The notes beneath the pieces were generated by a model. That model did not search any database. It worked only from the letters and a program-made list of their open reading frames with translations, and was not told where the DNA came from. 51,719 nucleotides of DNA from Verrucomicrobiales bacterium (lineage in GTDB: Bacteria > Verrucomicrobiota > Verrucomicrobiia > Verrucomicrobiales > DEV007), in assembly GCA_002726915.1 (NCBI GenBank), contig PBSY01000037.1, forward strand, positions 1 to 51,719. The letters are read 5' to 3'. A program made the translations under genes and the position numbers. The number at the start of each line of letters is the position of its first letter. Position 1 is the first letter of the stretch. This document shows, piece by piece, positions 50,202 to 51,719 of the stretch.

Positions 50202-51719
50202 TCACCGCCACGAACGAGCTCCTCGTCTTCGAGAACCATGCTTCGCTTGAATACGATTTGCCTCCTCGCGGGATTTCGATGTCCCGCGTAATCCATACAT
50301 TCGCTTTTTAGCCGTTTCGTAGGCCGCGCGGTGGTCAACTAAAGGGGCAGGATAATCGGTCCCGATGCGACACCCATAAAGTGACTGCTCCATCGTTGTT
50401 AGTAGTTCCGGTCTCAAAATCAGCGGTGAGGGAAGACCCTCCAATTCTGGAACCCAGCGACGGATGAAATCTCCATTTGGATCTTGATCTTCCGCTTGCT
50501 TGATCGGTGAATAAATCCTCACCGTGTTGATGCCAGTTACGCCGCTTTGCATTTGCACTTGGCTGTAGTGAATTCCGGGCTCGTAATCGGTAAAGAGGCG
50601 AGCCAGATGATGAGCTGGCTCTCTCCAGTGATTCCAGAGATGGTAAGATGAAAAAGAGACTAACATAGCCCTCATCCGAAAGTTGATCCATCCAGTATGA
50701 TTAAGGTAGCGCATAGCTGCGTCGATCATGGGATAGCCGGTCTGTCCGGCGCACCATGCCTCGTGCCATTCTTGATTCCAATGATCCTCACGAAGGCCAT
50801 CGCAAGTTCTGGAAAAGTTGCGGAATTCAATTGAGGGTTCATCTTCCAGCTTCTGCATAAAGTGGCAGTGCCACCGGAGCCGCCCAAGGTAAGATTTCAA
50901 ACTACCAAGCCAACCCGGCGGGATGGTTCCACCATCCCTTTTAATCTCGTAAAGGCCCGCACGATGCTCTCTCGCCGTTTGATAGGTCTCTCGCATTGAA
51001 AGACAACCGTAGCTTAGATAGGGGCTTATCCGACTGCAGGCGGACTCGGCCGAGATCGGACTGGACATCTCTTTCTGGTAGTGTTGTCCGCGAGACTGAA
51101 GAAACGAGCTCTGTAACTTGAGCGCATGCGATCGTCCACCGCGCTGAAGTGTCATTCGGTCGGTGAGTTCAGAATGGGCGAGTAGCCCACCGTTTTGTCG
51201 GAGCTTGCCAGGATTTTTAAGAGCAAGGAACCCGATTTCTTCAGGAGCCGGGCAAGGAGTCAACGGCTCGCTCATTCTTGAGTTCCAGCGAGCCGACCAG
51301 CCGTCCCGATCGACAAGACGGCGTACAACTCCCGTTTGGGGGATTTCAGTCCAAAGAATCCCGTGTGTTTTGCACCAATCGCCCACTTGAACGTCTCTCT
51401 GGTAGCTAAGGCCGTTGCCAGTTTCCTCGTGACTCCACAGATGGAAACTACCCACCTCACGCAAGATGGCTTGGAGCGAAATCAGGACATCACCACGGTG
51501 CACGAGAAGTTCGCCGCCGAGGGCCTCAAAGCTGGATTGAAGTTCACCTAGACACTCCTTGATAAAGTTGAGGTGCCGTCCTGAAAAATCTTCTGCGGCG
51601 AGCATATGATCCTCAAAGACGTAAAGGGGAAGAACCGGGCCGGCTTTGGCCGCCTCAACGAGCGGACGGTGATCGGAGACCCGTAAATCCTTCTTGAACC
51701 AAATAACCTGTGGCGTCAT
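50202..51719 (-). CDS. Photolyase/cryptochrome family protein
   Basis: 505 residues; the ATG is the last three bases of the window, so the gene is complete. The N-terminal antenna domain starts PQVIWFKKDLRVSDHRPL. The C-terminal FAD domain has YLSYGCLSMRETYQTAREH, AWCAGQTGYPMIDAAMRYL (~325-343), GWINFRMRAMLVSF, and the FAD-contacting YEPGIHYSQVQMQSG and TGINTVRIYSPIKQAEDQDP. It repairs UV-induced dimers using blue light or acts as a photoreceptor; subtype (CPD, 6-4, class III) cannot be decided here. The tail ends in a basic RRRGARSWR. Confidence 0.94.
   Translation of the reverse strand: MTPQVIWFKKDLRVSDHRPLVEAAKAGPVLPLYVFEDHMLAAEDFSGRHLNFIKECLGELQSSFEALGGELLVHRGDVLISLQAILREVGSFHLWSHEETGNGLSYQRDVQVGDWCKTHGILWTEIPQTGVVRRLVDRDGWSARWNSRMSEPLTPCPAPEEIGFLALKNPGKLRQNGGLLAHSELTDRMTLQRGGRSHALKLQSSFLQSRGQHYQKEMSSPISAESACSRISPYLSYGCLSMRETYQTAREHRAGLYEIKRDGGTIPPGWLGSLKSYLGRLRWHCHFMQKLEDEPSIEFRNFSRTCDGLREDHWNQEWHEAWCAGQTGYPMIDAAMRYLNHTGWINFRMRAMLVSFSSYHLWNHWREPAHHLARLFTDYEPGIHYSQVQMQSGVTGINTVRIYSPIKQAEDQDPNGDFIRRWVPELEGLPSPLILRPELLTTMEQSLYGCRIGTDYPAPLVDHRAAYETAKKRMYGLRGTSKSREEANRIQAKHGSRRRGARSWR

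Noticed and set aside
50027-50338. 103-codon minus-strand frame overlapping the photolyase 3' end
   Set aside because: Starts inside the photolyase gene in another frame; no start signal or recognised motif. Kept as a remark only.
1-51719. CRISPR arrays, insertion sequences, prophage or integron
   Set aside because: No regularly spaced repeats, transposase, integrase, phage structural gene or terminal inverted repeats were found.

Overview
The window reads as a chromosome segment of a bacterium from the PVC group, most likely a marine or soil Verrucomicrobiota. The main pointers are four formylglycine-type sulfatases, a planctomycete/verrucomicrobial-style secreted cytochrome c, a cytochrome-fused copper monooxygenase with a redoxin partner, a GH92 mannosidase, a DUF6807 (PmoA-like) protein, and a tandem pair of roadblock-like proteins, all among ordinary housekeeping genes. 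No rRNA, tRNA, CRISPR array, transposase, integrase or phage gene was seen. The assignment is by gene content only; no marker gene was compared.

Layout. 1-290 holds no convincing gene but has an 8-bp tandem repeat. 291-2311 (minus) is a translationally coupled pair: a secreted haem c / dicopper monooxygenase / EF-hand protein and a redoxin. 2477-5083 has a sulfatase and a divergently read SGNH hydrolase. 5107-8418 (minus) is a compact four-gene set: DUF2214 membrane protein, alpha/beta hydrolase, variant ADP-ribosylglycohydrolase and histone-deacetylase-like hydrolase. 8596-11368 has a secreted cytochrome c, a divergent HemF and DAHP synthase. 11469-13650 (plus) is a coupled LOG-family / rnhB / yraN set. 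13675-18803 (minus) has a DUF4407 coiled-coil membrane protein, the helicase HrpB and a lipoprotein.

19035-26811 (minus) runs GH92 mannosidase, glycosyltransferase, sulfatase, DUF6807, DUF58 and DUF4381 with short gaps inside its last four genes, and ends at a hairpin followed by T residues (18885-18926). A divergent sulfatase (27055-28593) has a near-consensus promoter that would give a leaderless mRNA. It is followed on the plus strand by a prepilin peptidase with an inserted domain, mtnA, lipA and an ankyrin-repeat L,D-transpeptidase. 34948-36684 (minus) is gatC-gatA without gatB. 36807-38491 has an MBL hydrolase and an unknown secreted protein. 38500-40510 (minus) is pgsA-der. 40634-41352 is the roadblock-like pair behind a strong sigma70-type promoter; it shares a bidirectional terminator with rpsU (41539-41766). 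Then come acs, a xylose-isomerase-like TIM barrel gene, two very different cyclophilins, a CrtI-like oxidoreductase, a fourth sulfatase, and a photolyase/cryptochrome whose start codon is the last three bases of the window.

The genes suggest a heterotroph that desulfates and trims complex glycans and uses acetate, with periplasmic redox chemistry based on haem c and copper. The items most worth following are the haem-fused PHM-like monooxygenase with its redoxin, the periplasmic ankyrin-YkuD fusion, the HDAC/ADP-ribosylglycohydrolase operon, and the orphan roadblock pair.
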